Below, piece after piece: positions 1 to 8,517 of a stretch of 64,000 nucleotides of DNA. The DNA comes from Staphylococcus equorum (GTDB taxonomy: Bacteria; Bacillota; Bacilli; Staphylococcales; Staphylococcaceae), in the NCBI RefSeq assembly GCF_029024965.1, contig NZ_CP118982.1, positions 1,364,001 to 1,428,000 on the forward strand, in the 5' to 3' direction. The stretch's first letter is position 1; each line of letters starts with the position of its first letter. The notes under the pieces were generated by a model, which had not been told where the DNA came from, made no database searches, and saw nothing but the letters and a program-made list of their open reading frames with translations. A program made the position numbers and the translations under genes.

Positions 1-193
1 AGATTGTAACCTTAAATTTAAAGCATTTTTACTTGAAGAAGGTTTTATTGATGAAGACTGGTTAGATGATTTAGAGAAAGAACATAAAGAAATAGTCAAT
101 CAAGCAACTAAAGAAGCTGAGCAAGCACCTTATCCATCAGCAGAAGAAACTTATACGCATGTTTATGAAGAAGGAGGCTCAAACAATGGCTAA
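1..193 (+). CDS. bkdA1: Branched-chain 2-oxoacid dehydrogenase E1 alpha subunit, C-terminal end (partial)
   Basis: Only the last 63 codons are present; the reading frame begins at base 2 and stops with TAA at 191-193. The E1 alpha subunit is the thiamine-diphosphate decarboxylase half of the complex that oxidises 2-oxoacids from Val, Leu and Ile. The visible part is the acidic, helical C-terminal tail (EEGFIDEDWLDDLEKEH, then EETYTHVYEEGG), typical of the family but without catalytic residues. The identity rests mainly on position: the stop overlaps the start of the E1 beta gene by 8 bases, the usual translationally coupled arrangement. The 5' part lies outside the window. Confidence 0.85.
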   Translation, partial: DCNLKFKAFLLEEGFIDEDWLDDLEKEHKEIVNQATKEAEQAPYPSAEETYTHVYEEGGSNNG

Positions 194-1169
194 ATTATCC
201 TATTTAGAAGCCATCCAACAAGGGCTAGACCAATCAATGGAAAAAGATAATGACGTTTTCGTATTAGGAGAGGATGTTGGCAAAAAAGGTGGTGTATTTG
301 GCGTCACTTTAGGATTACAAGAAAAATATGGTGAAGCGCGTGTATTAGACACACCATTAGCAGAATCTAATATAGTTGGTACAAGTATAGGTGCTGCAAT
401 GTTAGGTAAACGTCCTGTTGCTGAAATTCAGTTTGCTGATTATATTTTACCAGCTACAAACCAAATCATTAGTGAAGCTGCTAAGATGAGATACCGTTCC
501 AATAACGATTGGCAATGTCCGATTACAATTCGTGCGCCGTTTGGTGGCGGAATTCATGGTGCGCTTTATCATTCGCAAAGTGTTGAAGCGATATTTGCAT
601 CGACACCTGGTTTGACTATTGTTATTCCTTCTACACCTTATGATGCAAAAGGTTTACTATTGTCATCAATTGAGACGAATGATCCAGTGCTCTTCTTTGA
701 ACATAAAAAGGCATATCGCTTACTAAAAGAAGAAGTACCAGAAGACTATTATACTGTACCTATAGGTAAAGCGGATGTTAAACGTGAGGGCGATGATATT
801 ACTGTGTTCACTTATGGCTTATGTGTAAATTACTGTATTCAAGCAGCAGATATGTTATCTGAAGATGGAATTAATGTAGAAGTTGTTGACTTGCGAACAG
901 TTTATCCTTTAGATAAAGAAACAATTATTGAACGTGCTAAATTGACTGGTAAAGTATTATTAGTCACAGAAGATAACTTAGAAGGTAGTATTATTTCTGA
1001 AGTATCTGCGATTATATCTGAAAACTGTTTATTTGATTTAGATGCACCTATAATGAGACTTGCTGGACCAGACGTTCCATCAATGCCATTTGCACCAACT
1101 CTTGAAGACGAGTTTATGATCAATCCAGATAAGATAAAAATTAAAATGCGAGAACTTGCAGAATTTTAA
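186..1169 (+). CDS. bkdA2: Branched-chain 2-oxoacid dehydrogenase E1 beta subunit
   Basis: 327-residue transketolase-like E1 beta subunit. With E1 alpha it decarboxylates branched-chain 2-oxoacids and passes the acyl group to lipoyl-E2; the products prime branched fatty-acid synthesis in staphylococci. Family features are the N-terminal AIQQGLDQSMEKD and GEDVGKKGGVFGVT segments, the AEIQFADYI core and the C-terminal TVYPLDKETI and GPDVPSMPFAP motifs. An in-frame ATG lies upstream at 159, but AAGGAGG at 171-177 sits 8 bases before the ATG at 186, so 186 is the start. It lies inside a bkdA1-bkdA2-bkdB operon, with 12 bases to the E2 gene. Confidence 0.95.
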   Translation: MAKLSYLEAIQQGLDQSMEKDNDVFVLGEDVGKKGGVFGVTLGLQEKYGEARVLDTPLAESNIVGTSIGAAMLGKRPVAEIQFADYILPATNQIISEAAKMRYRSNNDWQCPITIRAPFGGGIHGALYHSQSVEAIFASTPGLTIVIPSTPYDAKGLLLSSIETNDPVLFFEHKKAYRLLKEEVPEDYYTVPIGKADVKREGDDITVFTYGLCVNYCIQAADMLSEDGINVEVVDLRTVYPLDKETIIERAKLTGKVLLVTEDNLEGSIISEVSAIISENCLFDLDAPIMRLAGPDVPSMPFAPTLEDEFMINPDKIKIKMRELAEF

Positions 1170-1181
1170 GGAGGCACAATC

Positions 1182-2450
1182 ATGGAAATTAAAATGCCTA
1201 AACTCGGTGAAAGTGTGCATGAAGGAACAATAGAACAATGGCTTGTATCTGTAGGCGACACAGTTGAAGAATATGATCCATTATGCGAAGTCATCACTGA
1301 TAAAGTGACAGCAGAAGTGCCGTCTTCATTTTCTGGAACAATTAAAGAAATTATAGTAGAAGAAGGCGCAACAGTAGCAGTAAATGAAGTCATATGTCTT
1401 GTTGATATAGGTGATGAATCTCAGGAAACGAACAACCCAATTACACATCAAGCAACAGAATCTAATGAAGCTCAAGATGTTGCTTCAAATGACATAGATG
1501 ATAATGTGAATAATGCTTCAAATGAAAATAAACCTAAAAACAATGGTCGCTTTTCACCAGTGGTATTTAAACTTGCTTCAGAAAATCAAATCGAGTTATC
1601 TGAAGTGATTGGTACTGGGTTTGAAGGTCGAGTTACGAAAAAAGATATTGAAAAAGTAATTAAAAAAGGCACAAACAAAACGCCTTCAACAGTTGTAGCA
1701 CCTAAAGATTCACCTAAAGTTACAAAACAAGCGTATTACAATGAACCTTCTCCAGGATCATCAATTCCAGTTAATGGCGTTCGTAAGCAAATCGCTCAAA
1801 ACATGGTAAATAGTGTTAATGAAATACCACATGCATGGATGATGGTAGAATCGGACGCTTCAAATTTAGTGAAAACACGTAATTATCATAAGCAAAGCTT
1901 CAAAGATAGCGAAGGATATAATTTAACTTTCTTTGCATTTTTCGTAAAAGCTGTTGCAGAAGGCTTAAAAGCGTATCCACTGTTAAATAGTAGCTGGTTA
2001 GATTCAGAAATTGTTATGCATAAAGATATAAATATTTCTATAGCTGTCGCAGATGAAGACAAATTATATGTTCCTGTAATTAAAAATGCAGACGAGAAAT
2101 CAATTAAAGGTATTGCCCGTGAAATTAATGAGCTTGCTAATAAAGCGCGTAACAAAAAATTACGCTCTGACGATATGCAAGGTGGTACGTTTACTGTGAA
2201 TAATACAGGCACATTTGGTTCTGTTTCATCTATGGGTATCATCAACCATCCTCAAGCAGCAATATTGCAGATTGAATCTATTATTAAAAAACCTGTCGTA
2301 ATTGATGATATGATTGCAATTCGCAATATGGTTAATTTATGTCTATCGATTGATCATCGTATTTTAGATGGCCTTCAAGCAGGTAGATTCATGAATTTTG
2401 TAAAAACACGTATTGAACAATATTCAATTGAACATACAAGCATATATTAA
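1182..2450 (+). CDS. bkdB: Branched-chain 2-oxoacid dehydrogenase E2 (dihydrolipoamide acyltransferase)
   Basis: 422-residue E2 core of the complex. An N-terminal lipoyl domain (about residues 1-76) carries the lipoylation lysine K41 in TDKVTAEV. A Ser/Asn-rich linker follows, then a peripheral subunit-binding domain at about 122-158 (FSPVVFKLASEN to GRVTKKDI) and the catalytic acyltransferase domain from about 195. The catalytic histidine is in SIDHRILDG near the C terminus. TAAGGAGG overlaps the bkdA2 stop and gives an ideal 8-base spacing. It is the last gene of the operon, with an intrinsic terminator directly after. Acyl-CoA selectivity (branched chain rather than pyruvate) is inferred from the operon and similarity. 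Confidence 0.95.
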   Translation: MEIKMPKLGESVHEGTIEQWLVSVGDTVEEYDPLCEVITDKVTAEVPSSFSGTIKEIIVEEGATVAVNEVICLVDIGDESQETNNPITHQATESNEAQDVASNDIDDNVNNASNENKPKNNGRFSPVVFKLASENQIELSEVIGTGFEGRVTKKDIEKVIKKGTNKTPSTVVAPKDSPKVTKQAYYNEPSPGSSIPVNGVRKQIAQNMVNSVNEIPHAWMMVESDASNLVKTRNYHKQSFKDSEGYNLTFFAFFVKAVAEGLKAYPLLNSSWLDSEIVMHKDINISIAVADEDKLYVPVIKNADEKSIKGIAREINELANKARNKKLRSDDMQGGTFTVNNTGTFGSVSSMGIINHPQAAILQIESIIKKPVVIDDMIAIRNMVNLCLSIDHRILDGLQAGRFMNFVKTRIEQYSIEHTSIY

Positions 2451-2467
2451 TATATTTAACTCTGTAG

Positions 2468-2503
2468 AATGAGTGTGAGACTAAAGTTTCACACTCATTT
2501 TTC
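2468..2503 (+). terminator. Intrinsic terminator of the bkd operon
   Basis: The arms AATGAGTGTGA (2468-2478) and TCACACTCATT (2489-2499) form an 11-bp stem with a 10-base loop, followed by T residues. It lies 18 bases after bkdB and closes the operon. Confidence 0.85.
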
Positions 2504-2598
2504 ATTTAATTTGCTGAATTAACATATGTTTTATCAACCGTTCACGATATAATTTTTATGAATTTAAGCAATATTATTATATATAATAATCACACATG

Positions 2599-2627
2599 TT
2601 GAAGTATTGCGCATATATTAGTAGAAT
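2599..2627 (+). promoter_or_regulatory. SigA-type promoter of brxB
   Basis: TTGAAG (2599-2604) and TAGAAT (2622-2627) are separated by exactly 17 bases, close to the vegetative consensus. The start of transcription would fall near 2634, giving a leader of about 30 bases before the ATG at 2664. A second TATAAT at 2548-2553 lacks a good -35. Confidence 0.6.
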
Positions 2628-2663
2628 AAAAGTAATAATTCAGAAATGAAAGGTGACGTTAAT

Positions 2664-3101
2664 ATGGATTTAAATTTTGATTTATATATGACTGATGTTG
2701 TTAATCAAGCAAGAAATGAAATAGAACAAGCTGGATATGAGCAATTAACATCTCCAGAAGAAGTAGATAAAGTATTACAGCAAGAAGGAACGACACTTGT
2801 GATGGTTAACTCAGTATGTGGTTGTGCTGGAGGTATCGCTAGACCAGCAGCAACACATGCTCTACATTACGATAAAACACCTGACCGCCTTGTAACTGTA
2901 TTCGCTGGTCAAGACAAAGAAGCAACACAACAAGCAAGAGATTATTTTGAAGGTTATGCACCATCAAGTCCATCATTTGCATTAATCAAAGATGGTAAAA
3001 TTGCTCAAATGGTAGAACGTCACCAAATTGAAGGTCATGACGTAATGGATGTCATCACTCAATTACAAAACACATTCGACACTTATTGTGACGAAAAATA
3101 G
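2664..3101 (+). CDS. brxB: Bacilliredoxin, BrxA/BrxB (YphP/YqiW) family
   Basis: 145-residue cytosolic thioredoxin-fold protein. Bacilliredoxins remove bacillithiol from S-bacillithiolated proteins after oxidative stress. The family active site CGC is in [15 protein letters not shown] (residues about 50-64), and the conserved [12 protein letters not shown] and [10 protein letters not shown] segments are intact. The N terminus MDLNFDLYM matches the YqiW/BrxB branch rather than BrxA. An in-frame ATG at 2646 precedes it, but the purine-rich AAAGGTGA just upstream of 2664 favours the shorter form. It has its own promoter and is followed 12 bases later by a membrane protein gene. bshA and ypdA of the same redox pathway lie elsewhere in this window. 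Confidence 0.9.
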   Translation: MDLNFDLYMTDVVNQARNEIEQAGYEQLTSPEEVDKVLQQEGTTLVMVNSVCGCAGGIARPAATHALHYDKTPDRLVTVFAGQDKEATQQARDYFEGYAPSSPSFALIKDGKIAQMVERHQIEGHDVMDVITQLQNTFDTYCDEK

Positions 3102-3113
3102 AGGGACTAACAC

Positions 3114-4106
3114 ATGACACGTTTGAATCCATACCGCATCGGATTTAGAACGATAAAGACTGCAATTGGAATGGCACTAGGTATTATTATTGCAAAATTA
3201 ATCGGTTTAGATAATTTTGCATCTAGTGCCATTTTAGTGGTTCTTTGTATTAAACATACAAAGGTTCATTCGCTACAAGCAATTGTATCTCGTTTTGTAT
3301 CTTGTCTTATGATACTAGCACTTGGCTCTATTGTTTTTAATTTATTAGGACAAAACGCAATTGTTTTAGGTATTATTGTACTACTTTTTATTCCTTTAAC
3401 TGTTGTATTTAAAGTTCAAGAAGGTGTTGTTACAAGTTGTGTTATCTTACTTCATGTTTTCAATGCTAAAACGATTGACATGGATTTATTTTTCAATGAA
3501 ATTATCTTATTAATTGTTGGGCTCGGCATCGCATTCTTAATGAACGTTATTATGCCAAGCTTAGATAGTAATTTAAAACAATATAAACAACAGATTGAAA
3601 ATCAATTTACTGAAATTTTTCAAATGTTCAGTAAAGCTTGTAAAAATCCAAATCCCAGCTTAGATATATCTTTTGAAAAGTTAAAAGTTACGATTCGCAA
3701 AGCTAAATCAATCGCATTTAGAGATGTTAAGAATCACTATGTTAGAAATGAAAATTCTTATTATCATTATTTTGATATGCGGGAAGAACAGTTAGAACTA
3801 TTACGAAGAATGGCTCTAATCCTTCAAAATATTGAAACCAAAGATTGCTTATTATCCAAAATATCTAATTTATTTGCTGAAGTAGGAACAAATGTAAATA
3901 GTAATGATTATACTGCGTTAAGATTGCATTCGTTATATGAAATTCGAATAGAATTAAATGAATTAGACTTACCTACATCACATGAAGCTTTTCGAACGCG
4001 TGCAAACCTATTACAACTTTTAAATGAACTTGAATCATATTTATTATTAAAATCACAATTTGGATCATTAAGATTACATAATGATTCTAAAATCACAACA
4101 ACCTAA
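3114..4106 (+). CDS. Aromatic acid exporter-like (ArAE/DUF939 family) membrane protein
   Basis: 330-residue integral membrane protein. The N-terminal half has about four hydrophobic stretches (roughly residues 12-30, 50-75, 80-105 and 123-147). The C-terminal half is soluble and helical, rich in charged residues (for example DVKNHYVRNENSYYHYFDMREEQLELLRRM). This layout fits the aromatic acid exporter/FUSC-like family common in Firmicutes. Substrate and direction of transport are not known for the staphylococcal member. It is probably cotranscribed with brxB (12 bases apart) and ends at a strong terminator. No truncation is seen. Confidence 0.75.
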   Translation: MTRLNPYRIGFRTIKTAIGMALGIIIAKLIGLDNFASSAILVVLCIKHTKVHSLQAIVSRFVSCLMILALGSIVFNLLGQNAIVLGIIVLLFIPLTVVFKVQEGVVTSCVILLHVFNAKTIDMDLFFNEIILLIVGLGIAFLMNVIMPSLDSNLKQYKQQIENQFTEIFQMFSKACKNPNPSLDISFEKLKVTIRKAKSIAFRDVKNHYVRNENSYYHYFDMREEQLELLRRMALILQNIETKDCLLSKISNLFAEVGTNVNSNDYTALRLHSLYEIRIELNELDLPTSHEAFRTRANLLQLLNELESYLLLKSQFGSLRLHNDSKITTT

Positions 4107-4110
4107 ATAT

Positions 4111-4160
4111 AAAAGCCATACAAAATTCTTATAATTTAAGGATTTTGTATGGCTTTTATT
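4111..4160 (+). terminator. Strong intrinsic terminator after the exporter gene
   Basis: AAAAGCCATACAAAAT (4111-4126) pairs perfectly with ATTTTGTATGGCTTTT (4142-4157): 16 bp with a 15-base loop, flanked by A and T tracts. It could work in both directions, and so may also stop transcripts from the small gene on the minus strand. Confidence 0.9.
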
Positions 4161-4266
4161 CATTTTTGTAACTGTATTCTTCGACTATGCATATATTAGT
4201 GATTTATCGCTTTAAATAATAAAATAACGTTTAGTTAAAAATTGATGCTTTCAAAATCCATTATGA

Positions 4267-4365
4267 TTAATTCACTAATGGAACAACGCTTGTCAATACC
4301 AGTGCAAGAATAATAGCTACTAACATAACTATAATAATAACTCTTAAAACTTTGTTGTTACTCAC
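4267..4365 (-). CDS. Stressosome-associated Prli42-like membrane peptide
   Basis: A 32-codon gene read on the minus strand from GTG (4365) to TAA (4267). The product starts MSNNKVLRVIIIVMLVA and continues as one hydrophobic helix to the end. The layout of a short basic N terminus plus a single transmembrane segment is that of Prli42, the roughly 31-residue peptide that anchors the stressosome to the membrane in Listeria and has counterparts across Firmicutes. GGAGG (plus-strand CCTCC at 4374-4378) lies 8 bases before the GTG, which supports real translation. Staphylococci lack a canonical stressosome, so the role here is open. It stands alone between two plus-strand genes. Confidence 0.7.
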   Translation of the reverse strand: MSNNKVLRVIIIVMLVAIILALVLTSVVPLVN

Positions 4366-4584
4366 AGATGATTCCTCCAAATCTAGAATATGGAATTAAA
4401 AAATAGATAAAGCACACTGTAAATATCAATATAATTCAATTACAACATATTCAATTTTAAACTATTTTATAATAATATTATATCATATGAATCCTCTAGA
4501 ATTGAAACATATTAGTTTTGCTTACGGACACATTTCGTTACACTTAAACATAAAGCATATAAAAAATGGAATGGGGATTTTCAA

Positions 4585-5721
4585 ATGATAAATAAACAAC
4601 GACTCCTAGCTACTTTTTTGGAATTAGTGCAAATTAATTCTGAGAGTGGGAATGAGATTGAAATTCAACAGTTACTCAAATCTAAATTTGCAAACTTAGG
4701 ATTAAAGGTAGTTGAAGACAATGCTGGGCAACATGAAAATTTGGGAGCAAATAATTTAATTTGCACATTAGAAGCAACGACAAATGATGACAATATAGAT
4801 AATATCTATTTCACAAGTCATATGGATACAGTTGTGCCGGGGATTAATGTAAAGCCAATAGTTAAAGATGATGGTTATATCTATTCAGATGGAACTACGA
4901 TTTTAGGTGCTGATGATAAAGCTGGATTAGCTACTATTTTAGAATTAATTTACATATTAACTGAACAAGACATAGCACATGGTAAGATTCAATTTGTACT
5001 TACTGTTTCGGAAGAATCTGGTTTGGAAGGGGCAAAAGCATTAGATACATCTTTACTCGATGCTAAATACGGCTATGCTATCGATGCAAGTGTAGACGTA
5101 GGAACAACTGTTATCAATGCTCCCACACAAATGAAAATCAATACTACAATTCATGGCAAAAAGGCTCACGCGAGTGTACCTAACAAGGGTGTAAGCGCGA
5201 TTAATATTGCCGCTAAAGCTATAAGTGCGATGAAATTAGGTCAAATAGATGAATATACGACAGCTAATATAGGACGTTTTGAAGGCGGGTCTGCAACAAA
5301 CATTATAGCTGACAAAGTAACACTTATGGCTGAAGCTCGATCACATTCAGACGAAAGTATAAATGTTCAAGTAGCTCATATGAAATCTATTTTTGAAGAA
5401 ACAGCAGAAAAATATGGTTGCTCAGCTACAGTTGAAATTATTAATAGTTATCCTGGCTTTAAAATTTCACAAGATGCCATAGTTACTAACGTAGCTAAAG
5501 CCAGCGCAATTGCATTAGGATTAACACCGAACACAGTTATGGCTGGCGGGGGATCTGATGGTAATATAATTAATCAATTGGGTATACCTACTGTCATCTT
5601 AGGTGTAGGTTACGAACACATACATACAACTGAAGAACGTATGTCAATTAATGCTTTAAATCTTCTAGCAGAACAGCTTATAAAAATAGTTGAAATAACT
5701 ACTCAAAAATCTGAAAACTGA
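4585..5721 (+). CDS. M20 family metallopeptidase (tripeptidase T-like)
   Basis: 378-residue M20 zinc aminopeptidase of the PepT-like type, presumed cytosolic and releasing N-terminal residues from small peptides. Two-metal motifs are visible: SHMDTVVPG (first His and catalytic Asp, about residue 78), GADDKAG (bridging Asp), EESGLEG (catalytic Glu and metal Glu), IDASVDVG (metal Asp) and YEHIHTTEERM (last metal His). The dimerisation domain lies between, around residues 180-290. Length fits the family. It has no close operon partner: it follows the divergent Prli42-like gene and precedes gnd by 68 bases. The substrate is not predictable; PepT-like proteins are often annotated only generically. 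Confidence 0.85.
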   Translation: MINKQRLLATFLELVQINSESGNEIEIQQLLKSKFANLGLKVVEDNAGQHENLGANNLICTLEATTNDDNIDNIYFTSHMDTVVPGINVKPIVKDDGYIYSDGTTILGADDKAGLATILELIYILTEQDIAHGKIQFVLTVSEESGLEGAKALDTSLLDAKYGYAIDASVDVGTTVINAPTQMKINTTIHGKKAHASVPNKGVSAINIAAKAISAMKLGQIDEYTTANIGRFEGGSATNIIADKVTLMAEARSHSDESINVQVAHMKSIFEETAEKYGCSATVEIINSYPGFKISQDAIVTNVAKASAIALGLTPNTVMAGGGSDGNIINQLGIPTVILGVGYEHIHTTEERMSINALNLLAEQLIKIVEITTQKSEN

Positions 5722-5746
5722 TTAAGTGAATATGAGTGATGCTTTG

Positions 5747-5755
5747 TGATACAAT
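5747..5755 (+). promoter_or_regulatory. Extended -10 promoter element of gnd
   Basis: TGATACAAT (5747-5755) is an extended -10 (TGn plus TACAAT) placed 34 bases before the gnd ATG. I see no convincing -35 hexamer 17 bases upstream, which is usual for extended -10 promoters. Confidence 0.5.
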
Positions 5756-5789
5756 ATATGAGAAAACTTTAATAAGAGAGGTTAGTTAA

Positions 5790-7199
5790 ATGACACAACA
5801 AATTGGTGTAGTAGGTTTAGCCGTAATGGGTAAAAACCTTGCTTGGAATATTGAATCACGAGGATATAGCGTTTCAGTTTTTAACCGTTCATCTTCTAAA
5901 ACAGATGAAATGGTAACAGAATCTGAAGGTAAAAATATACATCCGACGTACTCTATAGAGGAGTTTGTGAATTCTCTAGAAAAACCCCGTAAGATTTTAT
6001 TAATGGTGAAGGCAGGACCAGCAACAGATGCAACAATCGATAGCTTATTACCATTACTAGATAATGATGATATTTTAATCGATGGTGGTAACACTAATTA
6101 TCAAGATACAATCAGACGTAATAAAGCACTAGCTGAAAGTGGTGTTAACTTCATCGGAATGGGCGTTTCTGGTGGTGAAGTTGGTGCGCTTACTGGTCCT
6201 TCATTAATGCCTGGTGGACAACAAGAAGCATTTGATAAAGTTAAAGACATTGTAGAAGCAATCTCTGCTAAAGCTGAAGATGGCGCTGCATGTGTAGCTT
6301 ATATTGGACCTAATGGTGCCGGTCACTACGTTAAAATGGTACACAATGGTATTGAATATGCAGATATGCAATTAATTGCTGAAAGTTACGCAATGATGAA
6401 AGACTTACTTGGTATGTCACATGAAGAAATTTCACAAACATTCAAAGACTGGAATGCTGGTGAACTTTCAAGTTACTTGATTGAAATCACTGGTGACATC
6501 TTCACTAAATTAGATGATGATGGTAATGGTCCATTAGTTGAAAAAATCATGGATACTGCTGGCCAAAAAGGTACAGGTAAATGGACTTCTATTAACGCTT
6601 TAGAATTAGGTATTCCATTAACAATTATTACTGAATCAGTATTTGCACGCTTTATTTCTTCAATTAAAGAAGAACGTGTGAATGCTTCGAAACAATTAAA
6701 TGGACCAAGTACTAAATTTGAAGGAAACAAAGAAGAATTCCTTGAAAAAATCCGTAAAGCACTATATATGAGTAAAATTTGTTCATACGCACAAGGCTTT
6801 GCTCAAATGAGAAAAGCTAGTGATGACAATGAATGGAATTTAAAACTTGGAGAGCTTGCTATGATTTGGCGTGAAGGTTGTATTATTCGTGCACAATTCT
6901 TACAAAAAATTAAAGAAGCATATGATAATGATACAGAATTACAAAATCTATTATTAGATCCATACTTCAAAGATATCGTAACAAACTATCAAGATGCATT
7001 ACGTGATGTTGTAGCTACTGGTGTACAAAATGGTGTTCCAACACCAGGTTTCTCTGCAAGTATTAACTATTATGATAGTTATCGTTCAGAAAACTTACCA
7101 GCTAACTTAATTCAAGCTCAGCGTGATTATTTTGGTGCGCATACTTACGAACGTAAAGACCGTGAAGGCGTATTCCATACACAATGGATTGAAGACTAA
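5790..7199 (+). CDS. gnd: 6-phosphogluconate dehydrogenase (decarboxylating)
   Basis: 469-residue cytosolic enzyme that converts 6-phosphogluconate and NADP+ to ribulose 5-phosphate, CO2 and NADPH in the oxidative pentose-phosphate pathway. The N-terminal Rossmann motif is [12 protein letters not shown] (residues 9-20), followed by NRSSSKTD. The substrate and catalytic segment [11 protein letters not shown], the catalytic lysine in [12 protein letters not shown] and the C-terminal [13 protein letters not shown] signature are all present. Full length for the family. GAGAGG precedes the ATG. It is monocistronic with an extended -10 upstream and a terminator downstream. The partner enzyme Zwf is encoded about 4 kb away on the opposite strand. 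Confidence 0.97.
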   Translation: MTQQIGVVGLAVMGKNLAWNIESRGYSVSVFNRSSSKTDEMVTESEGKNIHPTYSIEEFVNSLEKPRKILLMVKAGPATDATIDSLLPLLDNDDILIDGGNTNYQDTIRRNKALAESGVNFIGMGVSGGEVGALTGPSLMPGGQQEAFDKVKDIVEAISAKAEDGAACVAYIGPNGAGHYVKMVHNGIEYADMQLIAESYAMMKDLLGMSHEEISQTFKDWNAGELSSYLIEITGDIFTKLDDDGNGPLVEKIMDTAGQKGTGKWTSINALELGIPLTIITESVFARFISSIKEERVNASKQLNGPSTKFEGNKEEFLEKIRKALYMSKICSYAQGFAQMRKASDDNEWNLKLGELAMIWREGCIIRAQFLQKIKEAYDNDTELQNLLLDPYFKDIVTNYQDALRDVVATGVQNGVPTPGFSASINYYDSYRSENLPANLIQAQRDYFGAHTYERKDREGVFHTQWIED

Positions 7200-7249
7200 T
7201 TCACATCTTCATATAACATTATAAAAGACGTGAAGCTACTTCGCGTTTG

Positions 7250-7290
7250 AAACTACTAGCAAAGTCTACGGACTTTACTAGTAGTTTTTT
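7250..7290 (+). terminator. Intrinsic terminator of gnd
   Basis: AAACTACTAG (7250-7259) pairs with CTAGTAGTTT (7278-7287), and the inner arms AAAGTC and GACTTT close a TACG tetraloop. A run of T follows. It is a strong hairpin 50 bases after the gnd stop. Confidence 0.9.
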
Positions 7291-7389
7291 TATGCAGATT
7301 TTCAAAATCAGGCTTACTATTACATTGAGTTAGCAATTAATGTAATTTCTAAAAAAATTTAATCCATAATTACAAAAAACACCAACTAT

Positions 7390-7404
7390 ATGCAATCGTT
7401 TGCA
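7390..7404 (+). promoter_or_regulatory. CcpA cre box / LacI-family operator before malR-malA
   Basis: ATGCAATCGTTTGCA matches the catabolite-responsive element consensus WTGNAANCGNWNNCW at every fixed position. It lies 8 bases upstream of the -35 of the mal promoter. The near-palindrome with a central CG is also what a LacI-family protein such as MalR would bind, so CcpA and MalR control cannot be separated from the sequence. Glucose repression of maltose use is the expected outcome. Confidence 0.75.
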
Positions 7405-7412
7405 CAAATCCT

Positions 7413-7441
7413 TTGACTTTCCTTTTATACTTACTTATCAT
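7413..7441 (+). promoter_or_regulatory. SigA-type promoter of the malR-malA operon
   Basis: TTGACT (7413-7418), 17-base spacer, TATCAT (7436-7441). It lies directly downstream of the cre-like box and about 60 bases before the malR TTG start. Confidence 0.75.
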
Positions 7442-7499
7442 TATAATTATAGACTTGAAAACGCTCCACTTATACACATTAGCAAAGGATGACTTAATC

Positions 7500-8516
7500 T
7501 TGATAACTATAAAGGATGTTGCGAAAGCAGCAAATGTAGCTCCATCGACAGTTTCACGTGTCATCAGTGGTAACAATCGTATAAGTGATACCACTAGATG
7601 AAAAGTATTGTCGGTGATGAAAGAACTAGGCTACCAACCAAATCATGCAGCTAGGACCTTAGTTACAAAAAAATCTAAAACAATAGGTATCATTCAAAAA
7701 AGCGGACGTAATGAAACAAGACAAAATCCATTTATCATAGATGTCCTTTCAGGTATATATAAATCATGCAAAGCACATGGTTATGCAACAATATCAACCA
7801 CAAATGAACAATACGAAAATATAGAATTAGAAGTAAGTCACATGATTTCTTATCATGCAGTAGATGGGTTTATTTTATTATACTCAAAAGAAAACGATGT
7901 GATAGAACAGATACTCACTCAACAAAGTATGCCATACGTCGTGGTGGGGAAACCTTTATTAGATAAACAAATCATTCATATAGATAACAATAATGTTGAA
8001 GCATCTGAGCAATTAACACGCTATCTCGTAAGTCTAGGGCATACTAAGTTCTTATTTTTAGCTGAACGTGGAAATTATGAAGTTGTTAAAGATCGAATCG
8101 AAGGATTTACCAATGTTCTTAAACAACATACACAAAAAGGCCTTATTGAATATTTTGATATGAATTACCAAAGCATAAAATCATACTTTCATCATTTACT
8201 CACACATAACGAACTACCTTCAGTCATTATTACATCAGATACGATGTTCAACCATATTGTTCTTAGCGTATTGTATGAATTACAAATTCGTGTACCAACA
8301 GATTTACAAACAGCAACCTTCAATGATTCATACTTAACTGAATTTGCAGCGCCACCACAAACTGCAGTCAACATTCATCCTGACTTATTAGGTGAATCAG
8401 CAGGCAACGCAATCATTCAATTAATTAGCGGAGAACATATTGTCGATTTTAACAAAGTTATTCCAACAGATATTATCAAAAGGGTATCAACTCAATATTT
8501 AAAAAAGGAGCAATAA
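7500..8516 (+). pseudogene. malR: LacI-family maltose operon regulator MalR, interrupted by an in-frame TGA
   Basis: The frame opens at TTG 7500 (AAAGGA at 7484-7489, 10 bases upstream) with a typical LacI HTH, TIKDVAKAANVAPSTVSRVI. It meets TGA at 7599-7601, codon 34, just after ISDTTR. The same frame continues without a shift as KVLSVMKELGYQPNHAARTL, the expected hinge helix, then the complete sugar-binding and dimerisation core to 8516. Read through, it would give 338 residues, normal for the family. This is therefore a single nonsense codon, not a frameshift. Restart at the ATG 7617 or GTG 7608 would give a core without a DNA-binding domain. Either MalR is inactive in this strain, or the base is a sequencing error. 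malA follows one base after the stop. Confidence 0.8.
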
Positions 8517-8517
8517 T

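Noticed and set aside
7413..7499. Upstream extension of malR to an ATG at 7413
   Set aside because: It overlaps the promoter hexamers and has no ribosome site; the HTH begins properly at TTG 7500.
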